This document shows, piece by piece, positions 1 to 4,800 of a DNA stretch of 5,348 nucleotides. The stretch's first letter is position 1. Each line of letters starts with the position of its first letter. The position numbers and the translations under genes were made by a program. The notes below the pieces were generated by a model. That model saw only the letters and a list, made by a program, of their open reading frames with translations. It ran no database searches and was not told the origin of the DNA. Origin of the DNA: Deltaproteobacteria bacterium (GTDB taxonomy: Bacteria > Desulfobacterota > Desulfarculia > Adiutricales > Adiutricaceae); contig JAITIH010000004.1 in assembly GCA_031279525.1 (NCBI GenBank), positions 1-5,348 of the forward strand, in the 5' to 3' direction.

Positions 1-31
1 GTTCTTCTCCAACAGCTGACGGAGGGCAAAA

Positions 32-358
32 ATGAAACTGATTATCGCCTTTATTCGCCCTGAGGTCCTTCAGGACGTCAAACTCAAACTTTACTCCCAA
101 GAACTGTACTCAATGTCCATCACCAACGTCCTGGGAGCCGGGCAGCAGAAGGGGTACACTGAGGCCTACCGTGGAATTCAGACCGAGGTCAACTTGTTGA
201 AGAAGATTCGCCTGGAAATCGGGGTGTCCGACGACAAAGTCGAACAGGCCATCAGGGCCATCTCCGAGGCGGCCCACACCGGTCAAACCGGCGACGGAGT
301 CATCTTCGTCCTGGACACCGTCCGCACCTTGCGCATCCGCACGGGAGAGCCCATTTAA
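32..358 (+). CDS. P-II family nitrogen regulatory protein (GlnB/GlnK-like)
   Basis: Trimeric P-II signalling protein that senses ATP/ADP and 2-oxoglutarate and controls partners such as ammonium transporters by direct contact. The 108 residues are close to the usual 112. Visible family features are the start MKLIIAFIRP, a T-loop at about 37-55 (GQQKGYTEAYRG within it), the B-loop signature TGQTGDGVIF at 83-92, and the C-terminal RIRTGE at 101-106. Known ligand-binding positions Gln39, Lys58, Gly87-Asp88-Gly89, Arg101 and Arg103 are kept. Position 51, the tyrosine that is uridylylated or adenylylated in many P-II proteins, is Thr, although Tyr46 is present. Position 90, usually a phosphate-binding Lys, is Val. 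GGAGGG at 21-26 lies five bases before the ATG and fixes the start. An upstream gene probably ends within bases 1-35, since stops occur at 17-19 and 33-35, but it cannot be identified. Family certain; GlnB versus GlnK undecided. Confidence 0.95.
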   Translation: MKLIIAFIRPEVLQDVKLKLYSQELYSMSITNVLGAGQQKGYTEAYRGIQTEVNLLKKIRLEIGVSDDKVEQAIRAISEAAHTGQTGDGVIFVLDTVRTLRIRTGEPI

Positions 359-401
359 CGACCTTTCTCTTGGCGCGTTTACTTAAAACTTCCCCCCCAG
401 C

Positions 402-438
402 CGCGCGGCCGGATCCATTCTGGCCGCGCGTTTTTTTT
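402..438 (+). terminator. Rho-independent terminator after the P-II gene
   Basis: A perfect 9-bp GC stem (402-410 with 422-430, CGCGCGGCC/GGCCGCGCG) extends by three more pairs, one of them G-T, to close a 5-base loop at 414-418. Eight T residues follow at 431-438. It lies 44 bases after the P-II stop codon and should end that transcript. Confidence 0.93.
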
Positions 439-612
439 CGCGCCTTAGATGGGCGTTGACTTTAGGACGGTGAAACGTCCGGCCAAAAGCCAGGGCGGCG
501 AGAACTGTGGCCAAAGGCCAGGGCGCCCGTTAGCGAGGAGAGATCCGTTGGAAGCCGTAAGGTCAAACTAAGCCCGGCTCAGCAAAAAACCGATCGAAAA
601 AGCCGAGGAATT

Positions 613-660
613 CGCCCCATTGGACGTTTTCTAGGGCGGCGGCGGATGGGCGGTTTTTTT
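613..660 (+). terminator. Possible imperfect terminator or end of a small RNA
   Basis: CGCCC at 613-617 pairs with GGGCG at 648-652. After a bulged C at 618, AT (619-620) pairs with AT (646-647). Seven T residues follow directly at 654-660. The loop of about 25 bases is large and itself GC-rich, so this is weaker than the 402-438 terminator. It lies far beyond the P-II terminator, so if real it would end a separate short transcript from the 441-653 region. Confidence 0.3.
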
Positions 661-728
661 AAGCGAATCGACGGTTAATAAGGAAAGTTAACTTGGAAGG
701 CGCAACTAAAAATCAGGAAAATGACAAT

Positions 729-757
729 TTGACGGCGAATTATTAAAATGTTAGATT
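729..757 (+). promoter_or_regulatory. Possible sigma-70-type promoter upstream of the serpin gene
   Basis: TTGACG at 729-734 (five of six bases of the -35 consensus) is followed after 17 bases by TAGATT at 752-757 (four of six of the -10 consensus), in AT-rich DNA. It would give a leader of roughly 300 bases before the serpin ATG, which is long. TATAAA at 937-942 is closer but lacks a matching -35 box. Confidence 0.3.
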
Positions 758-1002
758 AACGTCACTCGCCTTTGGCTAGCCTTTCGCGCGGGCGCCGTCG
801 CCTTTAACCAAAATGCGTTCAATTACGGCCGGAACCGCGAAATAAAAGAAATGGAAGGTGGCTGTTTCTTAGGAGTGAAATAATCGCGTAATTTAAAAAA
901 TCATTGGCGCGCCTGGCGTTGTGGTTCGGTAGTGAGTATAAAATCCGGGAATTTTGGGATGTAATGAAGAAGAGCGCGCGTAAGTTTTTTTGGGATTTTA
1001 GC

Positions 1003-1048
1003 TCGCCCTGACGAATGAGGGCCGTTTGGCCCTAAAACTAGCGGGCGA
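1003..1048 (+). other. Nested stem-loop in the serpin leader
   Basis: TCGCCC (1003-1008) can pair with GGGCGA (1043-1048), enclosing a second perfect hairpin, AGGGCC (1018-1023) with GGCCCT (1028-1033), which has a GTTT loop. The outer stem ends 11 bases before the AAGGA ribosome binding site at 1059-1063. It could affect translation of the serpin mRNA. No T-run follows, so it is not a terminator. The pairing is direct reading; the role is inference. Confidence 0.35.
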
Positions 1049-1069
1049 TATGGCCAACAAGGACGTTTT

Positions 1070-2473
1070 ATGCCAAAAATCCTCTGGTTAATTTCGTTTT
1101 TTGTTATTTTTCTAGCCGCCCCCGCCCTTTGGGCTGCCAACCCGCCCACTGAGACCGCCGAGACCCCGGCGCCAAGCCAGGCCATCCGGGATCTGGCCGC
1201 GAGCGAGGTCGCTTTTTCCTTAGGCCTCTACGGCCAAGCCAGCTCGGCCGAAGGCGACCTCTTCTTTTCGCCGGCTAGCGTCTACGCGGTCCTGGCCATG
1301 CTCCGCGAAGGGGCCGGCGGCGAGACCTTAAGCCAGCTGAGCCAAATTCTGAACGCCCCGACTAAGCCCGCCGAAGGGGAGAAGACGGTGGCCCAAAACA
1401 TGTCCGACCTAGCCAGTTACCTGGAAAAGGTCGGGCGAGCCAAGAAGGTCGACTCGGCCCAGGCCAGGCGACTAACCCCCAAAGCTCCGGCCAAGGAGGC
1501 TCCGGCCAAGAAGGCCGGGCCGGCTAAAGAGGCCGGGCCGGCCAAGAGCCTTACGCCAACCAATCAAGGCGAGGCGGCCGAGGGCGTCGACGAGGCGGGC
1601 GGCGGGGAACTGTCCCTGGCCAACTCCCTGTGGCCCTTAACGGGGTTAAAGCTATCGCCCAAATACTTAGAGGCCTTAGGCGACGAGCCGCCGATCTTCC
1701 TGGTGGACTACAAAAACGACGGCCAAGGGGCCATCGACCAAATTAACGCCTGGGTCGCGGAGCGCACCAAAGGCAAGATCGAGAACCTTTTAGGCTCGCC
1801 CCTGCCGGAGGACACCTCTTTGGTTTTAATTAACGCGGTTTATTTTCTGGGCAAATGGACCTTTCCCTTTAAAAAGGAAGACACCGCGCCTAGGGATTTC
1901 GCCTTAAGCTCCGGGGAAAAGGTCAGCGCGCCCTTCGTAAACCAGACGCGCGGCTTTGGCTACCTCGCCATCGACGAGGGGCAGATCCTCCAGTTGCCTT
2001 ACGGCGACAAGAGCCTGTCTTTACTGGTCTTGCTCCCGGCCGACAAGCCGGGCGCTTTAGCCGCGCTGGAAAAAAAGCTGACCCCCGAGAGTTTGGCCCA
2101 ATGGCGTAAGGACCTAATCGGGGCCCGGGTCCAGGTTGCCCTGCCCAAGTTTAAAATCGTCTGGGGGACCAACTCTTTTAAAGAGGCTCTGGAGAAAATG
2201 GGGCTGAAGGCTCCCTTCGCGGTCGAGGCCGATTTTTCCAAGATAACCGCCGACGCCGAGCTTTTGGTCAGCGACGTCCTCCATAAGGCTTTCGTGAGCC
2301 TGGACGAGGAGGGAACCGAGGCCGCCGCCGCCACGGCCGCGATCATGCCCCAAAGGGCCTTTATCGACGACCCCAAAGTTTTCGTGGCCGACCGCCCATT
2401 CGTCTTTTTAATCCAGGAAGAAGCCACCGGGGCCATCTTGTTTATGGGCCGCCTAACCGATCCTAGGGACTAA
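1070..2473 (+). CDS. Secreted serpin-family serine protease inhibitor
   Basis: Predicted export-directed inhibitor that traps a target protease as a covalent complex. The start fits AAGGA at 1059-1063 and gives a signal peptide (about residues 1-22, hydrophobic core LISFFVIFLA, probable cut after Ala22). Serpin landmarks occur in order: GDLFFSPASVYAVLAML (62-78), LSLANSLW (181-188), NAVYFLGKW (255-263), ALPKF (357-361), ADFSKI (387-392), hinge EEGTEAAAATAA (413-424), and the signature around DRPFVFLI (441-448) with ILFMGRLTDP. The hinge has the small residues needed for loop insertion, so it should be inhibitory. Counting from P17 Glu413 places P1 at Arg429 and P1' at Ala430, suggesting a trypsin-like target. 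At 467 residues it is longer than the usual 370-420, because residues about 100-180 carry a low-complexity insertion with PAK repeats before the LSLAN strand. The neighbouring genes do not point to a specific target. Confidence 0.95.
   Translation: MPKILWLISFFVIFLAAPALWAANPPTETAETPAPSQAIRDLAASEVAFSLGLYGQASSAEGDLFFSPASVYAVLAMLREGAGGETLSQLSQILNAPTKPAEGEKTVAQNMSDLASYLEKVGRAKKVDSAQARRLTPKAPAKEAPAKKAGPAKEAGPAKSLTPTNQGEAAEGVDEAGGGELSLANSLWPLTGLKLSPKYLEALGDEPPIFLVDYKNDGQGAIDQINAWVAERTKGKIENLLGSPLPEDTSLVLINAVYFLGKWTFPFKKEDTAPRDFALSSGEKVSAPFVNQTRGFGYLAIDEGQILQLPYGDKSLSLLVLLPADKPGALAALEKKLTPESLAQWRKDLIGARVQVALPKFKIVWGTNSFKEALEKMGLKAPFAVEADFSKITADAELLVSDVLHKAFVSLDEEGTEAAAATAAIMPQRAFIDDPKVFVADRPFVFLIQEEATGAILFMGRLTDPRD
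1487..1549 (+). repeat. In-frame PAK(E/K)A(G) repeats inside the serpin
   Basis: Four tandem units encode PAKEA, PAKKAG, PAKEAG and PAKS (serpin residues 140-160). The DNA repeats imperfectly as ccggccaag/ccggctaaa blocks. The segment is strongly Ala/Pro/Lys-rich and probably a flexible, positively charged linker in the loop between helices C and D, where eukaryotic PAI-2 also has an insertion. Repeat slippage is a likely origin. Confidence 0.8.
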
Positions 2474-2511
2474 AGGCGCCTTAGCCCTCTCCCCTCGCCT
2501 TCGCCCGTCCC

Positions 2512-2544
2512 AAAAATTTAGCCGGGGTCCAAACGGGCCCCGGC
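2512..2544 (-). terminator. Hairpin in the convergent serpin/pirin spacer
   Basis: GCCGGGG (2521-2527) pairs perfectly with CCCCGGC (2538-2544), and the stem continues with a G-T and two G-C pairs to a 4-base AAAC loop. Read on the minus strand, the hairpin is followed by TAAATTTTT (2520-2512), a weak T-run, so it best fits the end of the pirin transcript. On the plus strand no T-run follows, although the hairpin could still slow readthrough from the serpin gene, whose stop is at 2471-2473. Confidence 0.5.
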
Positions 2545-2625
2545 CAGGCCAAAAAAACCGTAAAAATAAAAGCGACTTTCCCTGGCCCAAAAGCCAAAGG
2601 GCGCGTTAGGGGAGCTTTTTTGGCC

Positions 2626-3474
2626 TTAAACGTTAGCCGGTTTGCGCTTAATGAAATTGCCGTCGTTTAACTCTTGAAAGGCCAGGCCCAGCTCTTTTTT
2701 GGTGTTCATGACTATCGGGCCGCCCCAGGCCACGGGCTCGCGCAGAGGTTTGCCCTGATAAAAGAAAAACCTTAAATCCCTGAGCCCGTTGGCCTCCACC
2801 TCTATGGCGTCGCCAGGCCCAAAGAGGACGGCGGTTTTTTCATGATACTTGTGGCCGCCGATTATCGCGTCGCCAAGGATCAAAAAAATGAAATTCGTCT
2901 CGTCGGGTATGGTGGGGATAACGGCCTTTTCCCCGGCCTGGACCAGAAAATCGATGTAAGTGGCCTTGACGTGCGGCGGTTTGACCCCTTCCTGACCAGC
3001 GTAGCGGCCGGCCAGGATCCGGGCCTCGCCAAAGGCGGTCTTAACCACGGGAATCATGTCCCTTTTGACGTCAAAATAGGAAGGGTCGGTCATCTTCTCA
3101 GAGCTGGGCAGGTTCAGCCAGAGTTGGACTCCCAAAAGCCAAGGATATTCCAGGGGCATCTCCTGGTGCATGATCCCGCTGCCCGCCGTCATCCACTGGC
3201 TCTCTCCGCCGACGATTAAGCCCTCGTTGCCCAAGCTGTCCTTATGCTCCATCTGGCCTTCCAAAAGGTAGGTAATGGTCTCAATTCCCCGATGGGGGTG
3301 GAAGGGAAACCCCATCGTGAATTCCTCGGGATTATGCGAGTCGAAGGAATCCAGCATTAGAAACGGGTCAAAATCCTGAACGTTCGCCACCCCCAAGACC
3401 CGAACCAGCTTGATGCCCGCCCCGTCCGTAGTCTCGTGGCCTTTAACGGTTTTCACAACTTCTCGAAGGGTCAT
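2626..3474 (-). CDS. Pirin family protein (YhhW-like bicupin)
   Basis: Two-cupin-domain, probably cytoplasmic, metal-binding protein. Family members include human pirin and E. coli YhhW, which has quercetin 2,3-dioxygenase activity in vitro; the physiological substrate is generally unknown. The 282 residues fit the family range. The N-terminal cupin shows GFPFHPHRGIETITYLLEG (55-73) with ligands His59 and His61, and GSGIMHQEMP (98-107) with His103 and Glu105, the same four-ligand set as the known structures. WMTAGSG precedes the second ligand pair, as usual. The C-terminal cupin (about 165-282) has the family's PTIPDE and FFFYQGKPLREPVAWGGPIVMNT stretches. The ATG has AAGGAGA at 3485-3491 with a rather long 10-base gap. 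No export signal is visible. It converges on the serpin gene. Family assignment is firm; substrate unknown. Confidence 0.95.
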   Translation of the reverse strand: MTLREVVKTVKGHETTDGAGIKLVRVLGVANVQDFDPFLMLDSFDSHNPEEFTMGFPFHPHRGIETITYLLEGQMEHKDSLGNEGLIVGGESQWMTAGSGIMHQEMPLEYPWLLGVQLWLNLPSSEKMTDPSYFDVKRDMIPVVKTAFGEARILAGRYAGQEGVKPPHVKATYIDFLVQAGEKAVIPTIPDETNFIFLILGDAIIGGHKYHEKTAVLFGPGDAIEVEANGLRDLRFFFYQGKPLREPVAWGGPIVMNTKKELGLAFQELNDGNFIKRKPANV

Positions 3475-3634
3475 GCTTAGGGGTTCTCCTTTTTAATTCC
3501 TATGGATCCGGGCCAAGAAAATCGCGAAAATTTTCCAGGGCCATTGAAAAACTCCAGGCCCCCCATAGGCCCTTTAGCGGAGGCCAAAAAAAGTCGCGCC
3601 CCGATTGGGGCAAAGGGAGTTTTAAAGACTTGGT

Positions 3635-3672
3635 TTTATAGTACGCTAAAATGAGCCAAAAAGCCAATTATA
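3635..3672 (-). promoter_or_regulatory. Possible -10 elements for the pirin gene
   Basis: On the minus strand, a perfect TATAAT lies at 3672-3667 and a TATAAA at 3640-3635, about 195 and 160 bases before the pirin ATG. Neither has a convincing TTGACA-like box at 16-18 bases. The surrounding DNA is AT-rich. This is the only promoter-like DNA I see upstream of pirin, so the assignment is by position more than by match. Confidence 0.3.
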
Positions 3673-3826
3673 AGACAATTTAAATTGAAAAAATGGCGTT
3701 CTCCGACTAGCGCGCCCCCTAAAAGGCGCCAATAAGCTTTCAGCTAACGCCCCCCAAACATCGCCCCCGGCCATCGCCGCCCGGCCAACTCCCGCCAAAC
3801 GATCGCCAAGCCCCAAAAAGCCGCCC

Positions 3827-3864
3827 AAAAAAGCTAAAATCCTCGGCCTTAAACTCCTAAGGCC
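3827..3864 (-). terminator. Terminator-like hairpin on the minus strand
   Basis: GGCCTTA (3845-3851) and TAAGGCC (3858-3864) form a perfect 7-bp stem with a 6-base loop. Read on the minus strand, four bases (GAGG) separate it from TTTT (3839-3836) and then TTTTTT (3832-3827). The arrangement reads as an intrinsic terminator for something transcribed leftward from beyond 3864, where no intact gene now lies. The TAA of the possible gene remnant falls at 3851-3849, inside the stem. Confidence 0.45.
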
Positions 3865-4037
3865 ACTTCCTGGCCTGACCTACTTTCGGCCAAGAAATAG
3901 TTTTTAGACTTTCCTAACTGGCCGGGCGCCCTTATCCGGTCGGCGGTCGCCTTTTGGATCGCGGCCTATTCCGCCAAGAAGAGGTCGCCGGCGATGAAAG
4001 CTTGGACGTAGGGCTTTACGCGTTTTGGCCAAGCAGG
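3849..4037 (-). pseudogene. Possible decayed coding remnant of uncertain origin
   Basis: In one minus-strand frame, 4037 to 3849 reads as protein-like sequence with the codon flavour of the neighbouring genes. It contains YVQAFIAGDLFLAE, then a TAG stop at 3968-3966, then 38 codons (beginning AAIQKATADR and ending GQEVALGV) to a TAA at 3851-3849. A TGA at 4040-4038 cuts it from more readable sequence upstream in the same frame. YVQAFIA-GDLF resembles the serpin's YGQASSAEGDLF, and the DNA shares 14 identical bases (3976-3989 reversed against 1253-1266) plus 11 of 12 bases nearby (4000-4011 against 1228-1239), spaced in the same frame with one codon missing. This hints at a dead serpin copy, but the match is short and the rest does not align clearly. 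Confidence 0.25.
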
Positions 4038-4242
4038 TCAAAGCTTTGTTAGAATCGGCAAAACGACGACGCTGGCCCCGTTGGAATTGAATCGCGTCGA
4101 CGCCGGTTTTTCGAACGCCGACGTCGGCCGCCTTTGGCTTGGAGCCGGCGAACGGAAAAATGAACGAAAAGCGAGCGCGCGACCCGATTTTGGCGCGATT
4201 AAGATGAGCGAAACGTATAATTCATGGAGATTTAAAAGGCCT

Positions 4243-4330
4243 CATTGGCGGATAATATAAAATAAAAAGTTAAAGTTTATAAATTTATTATATAAAGGTG
4301 TCAATTTAGAAAAATAAAAAACTAATTGCA
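4243..4330. other. AT-rich island
   Basis: About 90 bases, overwhelmingly A and T, between GC-rich flanks, with runs such as ATAATATAAAATAAAA and TTTATAAATTTATTATATAAA. Several -10-like strings occur (for example TATAAA at 4291-4296, with a clean TATAAT just upstream at 4216-4221), but none has a good -35 partner. It could carry the promoter of a short transcript ending at the T-run of 4391-4396, or be easily melted or curved DNA. No origin-type repeats are visible. Confidence 0.4.
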
Positions 4331-4337
4331 GAGGCCA

Positions 4338-4396
4338 GCCCTAACTTGAGCCGCCATAAGGCCGATCTAGTTAGGGCCAACGGACGTCCGTTTTTT
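4338..4396 (+). terminator. Double hairpin with T-run, terminator-like
   Basis: GCCCTAACT (4338-4346) pairs perfectly with AGTTAGGGC (4369-4377), enclosing 22 bases. Directly after comes AACGGACGTCCGTT (4379-4392), a perfect 14-base palindrome able to form a 5-bp stem with an ACGT loop. Six T residues follow at 4391-4396. Together this looks like the structured 3' end of a small transcript. It has no intact protein gene upstream on this strand. Confidence 0.4.
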
Positions 4397-4641
4397 GGCC
4401 AAACCAAGCGTCTTGGGCCAAGGCCAAAAAGACGTAGATAGGAGCCAAAGCTAAAGAAGGGGGGAGCCTTAGAGTTGATAACCCGCTCAAAATTATTGTA
4501 TTGTAAAAAAATAAGAAGATAATGGCTCGAATCGCTTATGGTCTAAAGGCCGTTAACCGCCAATTTTTACAGTCGTCCCCTTTGGCCTTAGGTCTCGGGC
4601 CTTCCTGGGCGGCTCCTCGCTGGCCGCGCGCCTTCTTAGGC

Positions 4642-4679
4642 CTTAGGCGCGACCAGGCGCGCCTAAGACCAGGTTTTTT
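4642..4679 (+). terminator. Strong stem-loop followed by a T-run
   Basis: CTTAGGCGCG (4642-4651) pairs perfectly with CGCGCCTAAG (4658-4667) around a 6-base loop. ACCAGG then leads into six T residues at 4674-4679. The gap between stem and T-run is longer than ideal. The CCAGG at 4669-4673 could close an outer stem with CCTGG near 4605, which would bring pairing right up to the T-run. It lies inside the open frame 4522-4749 and argues against that frame being a gene. Confidence 0.45.
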
Positions 4680-4708
4680 ACAAAAATTTTACAAATATTT
4701 TACAGTAC
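4676..4708 (+). repeat. Three direct repeats of TTTTACA at 11-base spacing
   Basis: Units start at 4676, 4687 and 4698: TTTTACAAAAA, TTTTACAAATA and TTTTACAGTAC. Each has a 7-base box followed by four A/T-rich bases, so the boxes fall on the same face of the helix. This is the layout of binding sites for OmpR/PhoB-family response regulators (E. coli pho boxes are 7+4; B. subtilis PhoP uses TT(A/T/C)ACA repeats about 11 bases apart). Related copies occur at 4565-4573 (TTTTACAGT) and, inverted, at 4498-4508. It sits just upstream of a sigma-54-like element and the flavoprotein gene. The repeat is certain; a regulator-binding role is inference. Confidence 0.6.
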
Positions 4709-4728
4709 AAATTTTTTTAGGGGCGTTT

Positions 4729-4743
4729 TGGTTCTTGGATTGC
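4729..4743 (+). promoter_or_regulatory. Sigma-54-like -24/-12 element ahead of the flavoprotein gene
   Basis: TGG (4729-4731), TTC, five bases, then TTGC (4740-4743) follow the TGGCAC-N5-TTGC consensus, with GG and GC exactly ten bases apart and two mismatches in the CAC part. Transcription would start near 4755, giving a leader of about 98 bases before the ATG at 4853. Sigma-54 promoters need an upstream activator. The TTTTACA boxes lie closer than usual enhancer sites, so the two may belong to separate promoters. Confidence 0.4.
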
Positions 4744-4762
4744 CCCTAAATTATCTTTCTAT

Positions 4763-4800
4763 GGGCGGGATCTAAACCTAAACGTGGAAGCCGCCCGCCC
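4763..4800 (+). other. Leader hairpin upstream of the flavoprotein gene
   Basis: GGGCGGG (4763-4769) can pair perfectly with CCCGCCC (4794-4800) across a 24-base loop, within the predicted 5' leader. No T-run follows, so it is not a classic terminator. It could stabilise the leader, but no known riboswitch is recognisable. Confidence 0.3.

Larger units (their letters stand above)
439..1069. other. Gene-free spacer between the P-II and serpin genes
   Basis: No convincing gene on either strand. The first part (about 441-660) is GC-rich with small hairpins: 465-469/476-480 (GGACG/CGTCC), 508-512/516-520 (TGGCC/GGCCA), and an imperfect stem closing onto a T-run at 654-660. The second part (about 661-1000) is richer in A+T and holds one possible sigma-70 promoter (729-757) and an isolated TATAAA at 937-942. 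A possible open frame on the minus strand (901-1185) runs into the serpin signal-peptide region and looks like a chance frame. Some phrases in 470-600 recall riboswitch cores, but no known aptamer could be completed. Confidence 0.6.

Noticed and set aside
1..35. Tail of an upstream gene before P-II
   Set aside because: All three frames reach a stop soon (17-19, 33-35 or 61-63). There is too little sequence to choose a frame or recognise a product; an ammonium transporter is only a guess from common gene order.
456..600. Cobalamin or glycine riboswitch
   Set aside because: Fragments resemble the cores (GGTGAAACGTCC, ACTGT, GGAGAG, GCCGTAAGGTCAAAC), but the B12 box and the pairing expected for either aptamer are missing, and the downstream serpin is not a usual target.
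901..1185. 94-codon open frame on the minus strand
   Set aside because: It overlaps the serpin start and signal peptide antisense, its composition resembles a chance frame, and it has no recognisable domain.
1999..2436. Long minus-strand frames inside the serpin (also 2114-2353)
   Set aside because: They are antisense shadows of a GC-rich gene with a clear conserved protein on the plus strand.
2842..3219. 125-codon plus-strand frame inside the pirin gene
   Set aside because: Antisense to a highly conserved pirin including its metal site; no domain of its own.
3646..3828. 60-codon minus-strand open frame
   Set aside because: Gly/Ala-rich start and unremarkable end, no clear ribosome binding site, no recognisable family; it also overlaps the pirin -10-like boxes.
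3904..4221. 105-codon minus-strand open stretch
   Set aside because: No ATG or GTG start, very Arg/Lys-rich shadow-like composition, and it overlaps other open frames on both strands.
4243..4330. Replication origin in the AT-rich island
   Set aside because: No DnaA-box cluster, iterons or replication gene nearby; high A+T alone is not enough.
4522..4749. 75-codon plus-strand open frame starting MARIAYGLKAVN
   Set aside because: Weak ribosome binding site, a strong stem-loop with T-run (4642-4679) and the TTTTACA repeats lie inside it, and the translation of the repeats gives the FYKYFTVQIF tail. It is better explained as noncoding DNA.
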